Positions 28,536 through 37,207 of a stretch of DNA of 64,000 bases are shown here, in pieces. A program made the position numbers and the translations under genes. The notes below the pieces were generated by a model that did not search any database, had not been told where the DNA came from, and worked only from the letters and a program-made list of their open reading frames with translations. The first letter of the stretch is position 1. Each line of letters opens with the position of its first letter. This DNA is from Allobosea caraganae. GTDB taxonomy: Bacteria > Pseudomonadota > Alphaproteobacteria > Rhizobiales > Beijerinckiaceae. The stretch is from contig NZ_QQTO01000022.1 of NCBI RefSeq assembly GCF_003351345.1, positions 62,001 through 126,000 on the forward strand, written 5' to 3'.

Positions 28536-29333
28536 ATGATGGACCTGATCGAACCGGAATCTGGCAATCAATCCCGCGACTTCGCTACGGCGGAGCAGGA
28601 GATCGCGCTCTTTCTCGACTTCGACGGGACGCTGGTCGAGCTCGCCCCGCTACCCGACGAGGTGAAGGTCGACCGGCGCGTCGGGCCGGCGCTCGAAAAA
28701 CTGCGCTCGGCGCTCGGCGGGGCGCTCGCACTGGTCTCCGGCCGGCCGATCTCGGTGCTCGACGACTTCCTGACGCCGCACCGATTCGACGTCGCCGGCC
28801 TCCACGGCGCGCAGGTCCGGCTCGCGGGCGAGGTGCGCACCGAGTCGAAGGTGCCTGAAACCCTGCGCGAGGCGACCCGCGAGCTCGTGCGCTTCGCCAA
28901 CAGCCATGTCGGCATCATCGTCGAGGACAAGCGGATTTCGGTCGCGCTGCATTGGCGCCTCGCGCCGCAACTCGAGGAGGACGCGCTGGCTCTGATGCAC
29001 AAGGTCGCCGCGAAGACGGGCCCATCGGTCAGGCTGCAGGAGGGCAAGTCGGTCGCCGAACTGGTGCCGGCCGAGGCCAGCAAGGGCGGCGCCATCGCCT
29101 GGCTGATGCGGGAGCCGCCCTATCTCGGCCGGACGCCCGTCTTCATCGGCGACGACATCACCGACGAGGCCGGGTTCGAGATGGTCAACGCGCTCGGCGG
29201 GCTGTCGATCCGGATCGGCGAGGGCCAGACCTGCGCGACACGGCGCCTCGCCTCCCCCACGGTGCTACGCACCATCTTGCTCGAAGCCGCCGAGAGCGGC
29301 AGCTTGAGTTCGCATGCATTCTCCCAGGGCTGA
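28536..29333 (+). CDS. otsB: Trehalose-6-phosphate phosphatase
   Basis: 265 residues, HAD superfamily. Removes phosphate from trehalose-6-phosphate. Motif I is LFLDFDGTLVELAP (nucleophile Asp in DFDGT), motif II LVSGRP, then a cap domain, a Lys in EASKGGAI, and motif IV FIGDDITDEAGFE. Two adjacent in-frame ATGs (28536, 28539); the first is used. The stop overlaps the upstream edge of the GH15 gene, whose ATG follows by one base. Completes the pathway begun by the divergent otsA. Confidence 0.95.
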   Translation: MMDLIEPESGNQSRDFATAEQEIALFLDFDGTLVELAPLPDEVKVDRRVGPALEKLRSALGGALALVSGRPISVLDDFLTPHRFDVAGLHGAQVRLAGEVRTESKVPETLREATRELVRFANSHVGIIVEDKRISVALHWRLAPQLEEDALALMHKVAAKTGPSVRLQEGKSVAELVPAEASKGGAIAWLMREPPYLGRTPVFIGDDITDEAGFEMVNALGGLSIRIGEGQTCATRRLASPTVLRTILLEAAESGSLSSHAFSQG

Positions 29334-29334
29334 C

Positions 29335-31179
29335 ATGACAATCGAAACGACGACCAACGCTGGGCAGCACTCTGCCTCGCTCGATCTCGGCGTGATCGGC
29401 AATTGCTCGATCGCCGCGCTGATCGACCGGCGCGCGCATATCGTCTGGGGCTGCTTCCCGCGCTTCGACCGCGACCCGGTGTTCTGCTCGCTGATCGACA
29501 ACAAGCCGGAGGACGGCGACGCCATGCCGGAGAAGGGCGTGTTCGCGATCGAGCTCGTCGGCATGACGCGCTGCGAGCAGAGCTATCTCGACAACACCGC
29601 GATCCTGTCCTCGGTGCTCTCCGACGACCATGGCAACGCCATCGAGATCCTCGACTTCGCACCGCGCTTCGTGCGCTACGAGCGCTTCTTCCGGCCGCCG
29701 CAGCTGGTGCGGCGGGTGCGGCGGCTCTCGGGACGGCCGCGCATCCGCGTCGTGCTGAGGCCCTGCCTCGGCCTCGGCGAGCTCCCCGACGAGATCACCC
29801 GCGGTTCCAACCATGTCCGCTATGTCGGCGCCGACCAGACGATCCGGCTGACGACGGACGCGCCGATCTCTTATGTGATGGAGAGCATCCCGTTCGCGGT
29901 CGAGCGGCCCTTTTCCTTCTTCATCGGCTCGGACGAGGCGCTGCGCGCCGAGATCGAGACGACCTCGCGCGAGTTTCTGGACAAGACCACCGATTACTGG
30001 CGCGACTGGGTGCGCTCGCTCTCGATCCCGTTCGAGTTCCAGCGCGAGGTGATCCGGGCCGCGATCACGCTCAAGCTGTGCTCGTTCGAGGAGAGCGGCG
30101 CCATCGTCGCGGCGCTGACCACCTCGATCCCGGAGGCGCCGGGCACCCAGCGCAACTGGGACTACCGCTTCTGCTGGCTGCGCGACGCCTATTTCGTCGT
30201 GCACGCGCTGAACCGGCTCGGCACGACCCGGACGATGGAGGATTATCTCGGCTTCATCACCAACGTCGTCGACACCTTCTCCGAAAGCGGCGCGGAACAT
30301 CTGCCGCCGCTCTACCCGATCACGCGGGGCGGGGCGCTGACCGAGTTCGAGGCGCCCAATCTTGCCGGCTATCGCGGCCACCAGCCGGTGCGCGTCGGCA
30401 ACGGCGCGGCGACCCAGATCCAGAATGACGGCTATGGCGCGGTCGTGCTGGCGGCGACGCATTCCTTCTTCGACCGGCGCCTGATCCAGCCGGGCAAGGA
30501 GGCGCTGTTCGCGCAGCTCGAACGCATGGGCGAGATCGCGATCTCGGTCTTCGACAAGCCCGATGCCGGGCCGTGGGAGCTGCGCGAGAAGCAGGTCGTG
30601 CACGCCTTCTCCAGCGTGATGTGCTGGGCCGCCTGCGACCGGCTGGCGCGCATCGCCGGTACGCTGGGGCGGGCCGAGCGCAAGGACTACTGGCGCGGCG
30701 AGGCCAAGCGGCTGAAGGGCATCATCAGCGAACGCATCTGGAACCAGGAGAAGGGCACCTTCGTCTCGACCTTCGACGGCTCCGACCTCGACGCGACGCT
30801 GCTGCTGATCGCCGAGCTCGGATTCGTCGCGGCTGATGACCCGCGCTACATCGCGACCGTCGAGGCGATCGGCCGCGAGCTCGGCCGCGGCGACCTCCTG
30901 CTGCGCTATGCATCGGAAGACGATTTCGGCTTCATGCATACGGGCTTCCTGATCTGCGCCTTCTGGTATGTCGACGCGCTGCACGCCATCGGCCGGCGCG
31001 ACGAGGCCAAGGAGCTGTTCGGCCGCATCCTCAAGCGGCGCAACAGCTTTGGCCTGCTCTCGGAGGACGCCGACCTTGCCACCGGCGAGCTCTGGGGCAA
31101 CTTCCCGCAGACCTATTCGATGGTCGGGCTGATCAATTCGGCGATGCGGCTGAGCCGGAACTGGGAAGAGGCGTTTTGA
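29335..31179 (+). CDS. Glycoside hydrolase family 15 protein
   Basis: 614 residues. An N-terminal beta-sandwich domain (GVIGNCSIAALIDRRAHIVW) is followed by the alpha/alpha-barrel of GH15. The general acid Glu is probably in PWELREKQVVHAFSS and the base Glu in TGELWGNFPQTYS, both at conserved places. Family activities include glucoamylase, glucodextranase and trehalase. Coupled to otsB (ATG one base after its stop), so trehalose or a related glucan is the likely substrate; that is inference. No signal peptide, so probably cytoplasmic. Confidence 0.9.
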   Translation: MTIETTTNAGQHSASLDLGVIGNCSIAALIDRRAHIVWGCFPRFDRDPVFCSLIDNKPEDGDAMPEKGVFAIELVGMTRCEQSYLDNTAILSSVLSDDHGNAIEILDFAPRFVRYERFFRPPQLVRRVRRLSGRPRIRVVLRPCLGLGELPDEITRGSNHVRYVGADQTIRLTTDAPISYVMESIPFAVERPFSFFIGSDEALRAEIETTSREFLDKTTDYWRDWVRSLSIPFEFQREVIRAAITLKLCSFEESGAIVAALTTSIPEAPGTQRNWDYRFCWLRDAYFVVHALNRLGTTRTMEDYLGFITNVVDTFSESGAEHLPPLYPITRGGALTEFEAPNLAGYRGHQPVRVGNGAATQIQNDGYGAVVLAATHSFFDRRLIQPGKEALFAQLERMGEIAISVFDKPDAGPWELREKQVVHAFSSVMCWAACDRLARIAGTLGRAERKDYWRGEAKRLKGIISERIWNQEKGTFVSTFDGSDLDATLLLIAELGFVAADDPRYIATVEAIGRELGRGDLLLRYASEDDFGFMHTGFLICAFWYVDALHAIGRRDEAKELFGRILKRRNSFGLLSEDADLATGELWGNFPQTYSMVGLINSAMRLSRNWEEAF

Positions 31180-31204
31180 GAGCGCCTTAAGGCGTATTCC
31201 CCGC

Positions 31205-31297
31205 CGTCATGCTCGCCCTTGTGGCTGATATCCACGTCTTGGACGGTGCCCGCGATGGGCGAAGACGTGGATGGTCGGGACACGCCCGACCACGACG
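31205..31297. repeat. Palindromic repeat, family 2, copy 2
   Basis: Starts CGTCATGCTCGCCCTTGTGG, contains ACGTCTT and GAAGACGTGGATGGTCGGGA, and ends CGACG. It lies between the GH15 stop and the TPR gene stop (convergent genes). Confidence 0.75.
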
Positions 31298-31385
31298 GGA
31301 GAAGCTGGTCGTTACGTCGCTGTCTCCAGCCGCGCACGGTAGCTTCCGATCGTCGCGGTTCCGCGCGGAATGGCGTCGGCGGCCC

Positions 31386-34154
31386 CTACTTGGCCGACAT
31401 CTTGCGGATCAGCGCATCGCGGGCGGCGCGGGCGGCAGCCTTGAGCGCCTCGTCCTCCGGCTTGCGCAGCGGCAATTCCAGCGCCTTGGCGTAATAGCCA
31501 AGCGCGAGCTGGTCCGAGGCGATGCCGGCATAGAGATCGCCAAGGCGCTTGTTGGCCGCAAGCGCGGCATCAGGCTTGGACGCCGCCTCCTCGAACACGC
31601 CGATCGCGGCGGGCGCATCGCCGCTGCGGGCCTTGAGGTCGCCGAGTGCCAGCAGGATGCGGCCGTCACTGGCATTGGCCGCTCGCGCCGCCTCGGCATC
31701 GGCGAGCGCGGCCGTGAGATCGCCGAGGCCTGCCTGCGCCTCGATGCGGACCAGCCAGGCCTCGGCATCTCCGGGCGCGGCCGTGGTCCTCATCGTCGCA
31801 TCCTCGACCGCGCCCTTGAGGTTTCCGGTGGCGAGCCGCGCCCTGGCGCGCAGCAGCGGCAGGTCGGCGTCAGGCGCGTTCGCGGCCAGCGCCTCGGAGG
31901 CGAATTTCTCGGCCGCGGTGGGATCCTTGGTCGCGAGGTTGACCCGCGCCGCAAGCGCGAGCCAGCGCGGTGCGGCCGGTTCGATCCGCAAGGCCATGGC
32001 GATGTCGGCCAGCGCGGCGGGATCGCCGGCGCGATAGGTCAGTCCGGCGCGCTCGCCATAGGCCTGGGCGCGATCGGGCGCGAGCCTGATCGCCTCGCCG
32101 AAATCGGCGCGGGCGGCGATCATCTGGTTGAGCTGGATGCGGGCGAGGCCGCGCGCGACCAGGAGGTCCGCGGCGAAGTTCGGCGTCAGATTGTCGTTCT
32201 GCGCCTTGGCTGCGATCTTGAGGCTGGCGTCGAGCACGTTGCTGATGTCGCCGCTGGCGTCGAGCGCGCGGCCGAGCCGGGCGGAGGCGGCGCCACGCAC
32301 GGCGATGGCGGCCATGTTGAACTGGTTCGCCGCAACAAGCGCATTTGCCGCCTCATAGGCGGCAGCGGCATCGCCGCGCGCCAGCAGCGCGCGAGCGTAG
32401 AGCGGGCCATGCCCGATCGCGGCGCGAGGGTCGCGGGCCTTCCAGGCGTCGATCTCGGTCAAGGCGGCATCGATCTGGCCGGTCTCGATCAGGGAGATGA
32501 CGAGCGCGTCCTCACGGAACAGGCCGGCAGACTCGGGCTTCATCAAGGCCTTGGCCTGGCGCGCATCGACCAGTGCTTCCGCGGGCTTGCCGGAATAGAG
32601 CAAGGCCTGCGCGCGCAGGTCATAGGCCCATGGCTTCATGTCGTCATCGAGGGCCATGATCGCCGTCAGATCGGCGCTGGCGCGCTCATAATCGCCCTTG
32701 GTGAAGGCGACCACCGCGCGGGTGACGCGCGCCCGCTTGGCCTGCCCGGCGTTCCCCGCCGCAAGCCGCAGGGCGCTGTCGGCATCGGCCCAGGCGAGAT
32801 CGAGCGGGCGCAGGTCCTCGTCATAGCGGTATTCCGAGGAATGCCCCTTGGCCCGGCCAAGCAGCGCCGGCGAATAGCCGGGCGCGGCCGCCACCGCCTC
32901 CTCCAGATCGGCGAGACGCTGCCCGAAGGGGCGGGCATAGGACCGTTCGATCAGCCAGTCGGCCTTGGCCTCTGGCGTCGCGGCGGTCTCGACCAGCCGG
33001 TCGCAGCTTTGCAGGCGCAAGGGATCGTCGCGCGTCTCGCAACGCTTCTTCAGCTCGGCCTCGTCGAGCTCCGACACGACAATCGGCTTCGGCGCATCCA
33101 TCTGGATAATGCGCGCCGCGGCGCGGTCGCGCGAGGCGATGTCCTGGGCCGTCCTGGCATCGGTGCGGGCGGCGCTGCGCTGGTAGATCGCGCGGGCGCC
33201 ATCGCGATCTCCCGCCGCCATCAGGATCTCGGCCTTGACCTGCTGCGCATCGAACAGCTTTGGGTCGAGCTCGACGGCCTTGTCGGCATCGGCCCTGGCG
33301 CCGTTATTGTCGTTGAGCGCCAGCTTGACCGCGGCGCGGGTCGAGTAGGCCCGGGCGTAGCGCGGCGCGAGGCGGACGACCTCGTCGGCATCGGCCAGCG
33401 CCTCGGCCGGGCGCTTCAGTTCGAGCCTGGTTCTGGCGCGGGCTTCGAGCAGGTCGGGCTGGTTCGCGAATGCCTTCAGCCCCTCGCTCGCCTCGGTCTC
33501 GGCCGCGTCGAAAGCGCCGAGCCGATAGTGGGACAGAGCCTTCGTGATGAAGCCGTCATGCGTGCGGAAGCCGAGTTCGCGGCCGCGATTGATGGCGGTG
33601 ATGGCATCGCCGTACTGGCCGAGGCGATAGAGCAGCAGGCCGCGCAGGTAATAGCTGCGGGCGTGCTCCTTCTCCCAGAACAGGCCCTGGTCGATGTCCT
33701 TCCTGGCGCCGTCGAGATCGTCGAGGACGATCTTCAGATAGGCGCGGTTGGCGTGGTTGTCGGCGGCGAAGGGCTCGCGCTCGACCGCGACGGAGAAATC
33801 AGCCATGGCGCCGCCGTGATCGCCGACAGCGTAGCGGGCTCGGCCGCGGTCGCGGTAGAGCGCGACGAAGTTCGGCGCGAGCTTGATGGTCTCGTCATAG
33901 TCCTTCAGCGCCTCGGCGGGACGGCCGAGCGCGATCAGGACCTGGGCACGGCCGAGATGGGCGAAGGCCCGCACCTCCGGCTTGGGCTTGCCCTTGAGCA
34001 TCGCCGTGCAGGCGGCGAGGCCCTTCTCGGTTCGGTCTTCCTTGCAGAGCTGCCGGGTGGCGGCGGTTTGCGCCCACGAGGTGCCGGACGCTGCCGGCAG
34101 CGCTGCTGCCGACAGAAGGGTCAATGCAAGCAACCGCAGACAGAACCCCGCCAT
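31386..34154 (-). CDS. Large periplasmic tetratricopeptide-repeat protein
   Basis: 922 residues. Residues 1-29 form a signal peptide (FCLRLLALTLLSAAALPAAS, ending WAQ). Nearly all the rest is TPR-like helix pairs, with the A-x-x-x-Y/F and A-L-A-D-A-D patterns repeated (for example GRPAEALKDYDETIKLAPNF, KRPAEALADADEVVRLAPRY, DLDGARKDIDQGL). Probably a scaffold in the periplasm; partners unknown. The single Cys near the N-terminus (RQLCKED) is not in a lipobox. It stands alone, with palindromic repeats on both sides. Several similar Ala-rich blocks suggest internal duplication. Confidence 0.85.
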   Translation of the reverse strand: MAGFCLRLLALTLLSAAALPAASGTSWAQTAATRQLCKEDRTEKGLAACTAMLKGKPKPEVRAFAHLGRAQVLIALGRPAEALKDYDETIKLAPNFVALYRDRGRARYAVGDHGGAMADFSVAVEREPFAADNHANRAYLKIVLDDLDGARKDIDQGLFWEKEHARSYYLRGLLLYRLGQYGDAITAINRGRELGFRTHDGFITKALSHYRLGAFDAAETEASEGLKAFANQPDLLEARARTRLELKRPAEALADADEVVRLAPRYARAYSTRAAVKLALNDNNGARADADKAVELDPKLFDAQQVKAEILMAAGDRDGARAIYQRSAARTDARTAQDIASRDRAAARIIQMDAPKPIVVSELDEAELKKRCETRDDPLRLQSCDRLVETAATPEAKADWLIERSYARPFGQRLADLEEAVAAAPGYSPALLGRAKGHSSEYRYDEDLRPLDLAWADADSALRLAAGNAGQAKRARVTRAVVAFTKGDYERASADLTAIMALDDDMKPWAYDLRAQALLYSGKPAEALVDARQAKALMKPESAGLFREDALVISLIETGQIDAALTEIDAWKARDPRAAIGHGPLYARALLARGDAAAAYEAANALVAANQFNMAAIAVRGAASARLGRALDASGDISNVLDASLKIAAKAQNDNLTPNFAADLLVARGLARIQLNQMIAARADFGEAIRLAPDRAQAYGERAGLTYRAGDPAALADIAMALRIEPAAPRWLALAARVNLATKDPTAAEKFASEALAANAPDADLPLLRARARLATGNLKGAVEDATMRTTAAPGDAEAWLVRIEAQAGLGDLTAALADAEAARAANASDGRILLALGDLKARSGDAPAAIGVFEEAASKPDAALAANKRLGDLYAGIASDQLALGYYAKALELPLRKPEDEALKAAARAARDALIRKMSAK

Positions 34155-34234
34155 AGAGACCTCCCGCCCAAGATTACGCGGGAGACTACCATGACGGGCT
34201 TACGATGAAACACCTTGGCATCGCGACCCGGCGA

Positions 34235-34280
34235 GGCGCCCTCTTCCCTTCTCCCGTGTGGGAGAAGGGAAGAGGGCGCC
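34235..34280. repeat. Perfect 21-base inverted repeat
   Basis: Left arm 34235-34255 (GGCGCCCTCTTCCC then TTCTCCC) and right arm 34260-34280 match fully around the loop GTGT. The same TTCTCCC/GGGAGAA core recurs at 15781-15921 and near 34450-34500. Confidence 0.8.
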
Positions 34281-34314
34281 GGATGAAGGCCCGCCGCTGA
34301 ACCAGTTACCACAC

Positions 34315-34416
34315 CGTCATGCTCGGCCTTGTGCCGAGCATCCACGCCTTGCGGCGTTGCAACCAGCTACGGCGTGGCAAAGACATGGATGGTCGGGACA
34401 AGCCCGACCATGACGG
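34315..34416. repeat. Palindromic repeat, family 2, copy 3
   Basis: Starts CGTCATGCTCGGCCTTGTGC and ends ACAAGCCCGACCATGACG, with GACATGGATGGTCGGG shared with the copies at 15033-15125 and 31205-31297. Confidence 0.75.
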
Positions 34417-34524
34417 GAAGGGCACAGCAGCAGTGTTTGACGTCCGGCCCTCATCCGCCCCTGCCGGGGCACCTTCTCCCATCCGGGAGAAGGGAAGAGA
34501 GCCGCTCGCCCGGTCGTCCGGCTC

Positions 34525-36030
34525 CTACTCCGCCGCGCGCTGCGGCGTGTTCTCGGTCACCGAGATCGCCGGGCGCTCGCGCCCATCGGCCTTGGCCAGC
34601 GCGGCGCGCACGCCGTTGCCGTAGTCGGGGTGGACCTTGTCGAAATGGGTGAGCTGGCGCTCCTCGATCTCCTGCGGAATGCCGCCCATCGCCGCCGCGA
34701 TGTTGGAGAACAGGCGCTCCCTCTGGCCCTGGTCGAACAGGCCGAACAGCGCGCGCGGCTGCGAATAATCGTCATTGCCGATGCGGTGGTTGAAGCGGTC
34801 GGCATCGCCGGCGATGCGCAGCGGCGGCTCCTTGGCGGAGGGCTGCTCAACCGGCCCGCCGAAGGAGTTCGGCTCGTAATAGGCGTTCGGATTGCCGGTC
34901 TTGATGCCGCCATACGTGTTCATCTGGCCATCGCGATGGTAGTGATGGATCTCGTGGCGCGGCCGGTTGACCGGGATCGTCTCGTAATGGGTGCCGAGCC
35001 GGTGACGGTGGGCGTCCGCATAGGAGAAGATGCGCGCCTGCAGCATCTTGTCGGGCGAGAAGCCGATGCCGGGCACGATGTTCGACGGCGAGAAGGCGAC
35101 GTTCTCGATCTCGGCGAAGTAATTCTCCGGATTGCGGTTCAGCTCGAGGACGCCGATGTCGATCGGCGGATACTCGCCATGCGGCCAGACCTTGGTCAGG
35201 TCGAAGGGATTGTAGGAGGTCTTCTCCGCGTCCAGCTCCGACATGATCTGGACCTGCACCTTCCACTGCGGAAATTCGCCACGCTCCAGCGCGTTGAACA
35301 GATCCTCCTGCGTGGATTCACGGGTCTTGCCGATGACCTTCTCGGCCTCCTCGTTGGTCCAGTGCTTATGGCCCTGTAGGGTCTTGAAGTGGAACTTCAC
35401 CCAGTAGCGCTCGCCTGAATCATTCCAGAACGAATAGGTGTGCGAGCCGTAGCCGTTGATGTGGCGGACGTCGGTCGGCAGGCCGCGGTCCGACATCAGG
35501 ATCGTCACCTGATGCAGGCTCTCGGGCGAGAGCGACCAGAAATCCCACATCGCGGTAGGCGAGCGCATGTTCGTCTTGGGATGGCGCTTCTGGGTGTGGA
35601 TGAAGTCGGGGAACTTCACCGGGTCGCGCACGAAGAAGACCGGCGTGTTGTTGCCGACCAGATCCCAGTTGCCCTCGTCAGTGTAGAACTTGATCGCGAA
35701 GCCGCGCACGTCGCGCTCGGCATCGGCCGCGCCGAGCTCGCCGGCAACGGTCGAGAAGCGCAGGATCAGCGGGGTTTCCGTGCCCGGCTGCAGCACCTTG
35801 GCCTTGGTGTATTTGGAGATGTCGCCGGTGATCTTCAGCGTGCCATGGGCGCCCCAGCCCTTGGCGTGGACCGGGCGCTCCGGGATGCGCTCGCGGTTCT
35901 GATGCGCCAGCTTCTCGAGCAGCTGGTAGTCCTGGAGCAGGACCGGGCCGCGCTCGCCGGCGGTGATCGAATTCTGGTTGTCCGGGATTGGCGCGCCCGC
36001 GCTCGTCGTCATCGTCGGGTTCTTGGACAT
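34525..36030 (-). CDS. katA: Monofunctional heme catalase
   Basis: 501 residues, small-subunit (clade 3-type) length. Breaks down hydrogen peroxide. Visible: distal His55 in [35 protein letters not shown], the distal Asn in [13 protein letters not shown], and the proximal heme Tyr in [14 protein letters not shown]. Start ATG 36030 (MSKNPTMTT) with GGAGG five to six bases upstream; an ATG 12 bases earlier is less well placed. Divergent from oxyR across 130 bases, so induction by peroxide through OxyR is very likely. Confidence 0.97.
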   Translation of the reverse strand: MSKNPTMTTSAGAPIPDNQNSITAGERGPVLLQDYQLLEKLAHQNRERIPERPVHAKGWGAHGTLKITGDISKYTKAKVLQPGTETPLILRFSTVAGELGAADAERDVRGFAIKFYTDEGNWDLVGNNTPVFFVRDPVKFPDFIHTQKRHPKTNMRSPTAMWDFWSLSPESLHQVTILMSDRGLPTDVRHINGYGSHTYSFWNDSGERYWVKFHFKTLQGHKHWTNEEAEKVIGKTRESTQEDLFNALERGEFPQWKVQVQIMSELDAEKTSYNPFDLTKVWPHGEYPPIDIGVLELNRNPENYFAEIENVAFSPSNIVPGIGFSPDKMLQARIFSYADAHRHRLGTHYETIPVNRPRHEIHHYHRDGQMNTYGGIKTGNPNAYYEPNSFGGPVEQPSAKEPPLRIAGDADRFNHRIGNDDYSQPRALFGLFDQGQRERLFSNIAAAMGGIPQEIEERQLTHFDKVHPDYGNGVRAALAKADGRERPAISVTENTPQRAAE

Positions 36031-36160
36031 GCGGTCCTCCACAGCTCACGGCGCCGCCGGTGGGCAGCACCAGATTTCGAATTGGAGGAACTAACATCCC
36101 TTTGCGACGATGATGTCCAATAGCATTTACGCGACGCTTCGATAAGTTTATCAAATCGAC
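36031..36160. promoter_or_regulatory. katA-oxyR divergent control region
   Basis: Shared promoter region. GATAA-GT-TTATC (36141-36152) is a perfect palindrome ending eight bases before the oxyR ATG. An ATAG half-site-like tetramer sits about 21 bases further toward katA, giving the spaced ATAG/CTAT-like layout of OxyR sites. No SD is evident before the oxyR ATG. Confidence 0.5.
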
Positions 36161-37132
36161 ATGATCACCCTGAAACAGCTTCGCTATTTCGGCGCGGTGG
36201 CTCGTCACCGGCATTTCGGCCGGGCGGCGGAGGAGTGCCATGTCAGCCAGCCGGCGCTCTCGCTACAAATTCAGGAGTTGGAGACGCAGCTCGGCTGCCA
36301 GCTCGTCGAGCGCCGTCGCGGGGCGATCGCGCTGACCGAGATCGGCCGCGAGATCGCCGAGCGCGCCGGCCGCATCCTGATCGAGGCGAGCGACCTCGTC
36401 GACCATGCCCGGCATCGGCCGAACCTGCTCAGCGGCGAGCTCGACCTCGGCGTCATCCCCTCGATCGCGCCCTATCTGCTGCCGGCGACCCTGCCGCTGC
36501 TGCAACGCCGACACCCGGCGCTGGAGCTGCGGCTGCGCGAGACGCAGACCGCGACCCTGCTCGACGAGCTCAGCGACGGGCAGCTCGACGTCGCCCTGCT
36601 CTCCCTCCCCGTCGATCGCCCGGGGCTGGAGACGCTGCACCTGTTCGACGACGGCTTCGTGCTGGTGACGCCGTCCGGGCAGGATGGCGACGATCCGTTC
36701 ACGCCAGAGGCCGCGCTCTCGGGCGATAACCTGCTGCTGCTCGAAGAGGGCCATTGCCTGCGCGACCAGGCGCTGAGCTTCTGCCGCACGGCGCAAAGCA
36801 GCTCGCGCCGGCAATATGGCGCCTCCAGCCTCTCGACCATCATGCAGATGGTGGCCAACGGCTTCGGCGCCACCTTGATGCCGGCGATGGCGCTGCCGAT
36901 CGAGCTCCGGCCGGACATGCCGGTAAGGCTCTTTCGGTTTGCCGAGCCCGAGCCGAGCCGCTCGGTGGGGCTGGTCTGGCGCAAGACCTCGCCGCGGAAG
37001 CACGACTTTCAGGCACTGGGACGGATTTTGGCGGAGGTCGGTGAGATGCTGACAGCCGAGCGGGGGCAGGCCGCCGAGAAAGACCTGATCAGCCTGCGGG
37101 CCAGAACTGAATCGTCATTGCGAGGAGCGTAG
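36161..37132 (+). CDS. oxyR: Hydrogen peroxide-sensing regulator OxyR
   Basis: 323 residues, LysR family. N-terminal winged helix (MITLKQLRYFGAVARHRHFG, then RAAEECHVSQPALSLQIQEL) and C-terminal redox domain. Cys199 in LLEEGHCLRDQALSFC and Cys208 match the E. coli disulfide pair in context and numbering, so the call is firm. The divergent katA is its natural target. The last codons (SSLRGA and stop) lie inside a REP-like palindrome, so the C-terminus has been reshaped by the repeat. No SD is visible before the ATG. Confidence 0.95.
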   Translation: MITLKQLRYFGAVARHRHFGRAAEECHVSQPALSLQIQELETQLGCQLVERRRGAIALTEIGREIAERAGRILIEASDLVDHARHRPNLLSGELDLGVIPSIAPYLLPATLPLLQRRHPALELRLRETQTATLLDELSDGQLDVALLSLPVDRPGLETLHLFDDGFVLVTPSGQDGDDPFTPEAALSGDNLLLLEEGHCLRDQALSFCRTAQSSSRRQYGASSLSTIMQMVANGFGATLMPAMALPIELRPDMPVRLFRFAEPEPSRSVGLVWRKTSPRKHDFQALGRILAEVGEMLTAERGQAAEKDLISLRARTESSLRGA

Positions 37133-37200
37133 CGACGAAGCAATCCAGGGGGACGTAGAGCGCAATCCCCCTGGATTGCTTCGCTGCGCTCGCAATGACG
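37113..37200. repeat. REP-like palindrome overlapping the oxyR 3' end
   Basis: Runs from CGTCATTGCGAGGAGCG to CTGCGCTCGCAATGACG with CAATCCAGGGGG/CCCCCTGGATTG in the stem. Its first 20 bases encode the end and stop of oxyR. Confidence 0.85.
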
Positions 37201-37207
37201 GCTCGGT

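Larger units (their letters stand above)
34155..34524. other. Intergenic stretch made mostly of palindromic repeats
   Basis: 370 bases between the TPR gene start and the katA stop. It holds a perfect 21-base hairpin (34235-34280), a family 2 repeat (34315-34416) and a further copy of the TTCTCCC-type hairpin at about 34450-34500. No gene is seen. Confidence 0.7.

Noticed and set aside
29185..30984. A 599-codon open frame on the minus strand
   Set aside because: Antisense to the GH15 gene and otsB end; the plus-strand frames carry clear catalytic motifs.
31209..34208. A 999-codon open frame on the plus strand
   Set aside because: Exactly antisense to the TPR protein gene. It has no family motif and is rich in Gly, Arg and Ala, as expected for the reverse of a high-GC gene.
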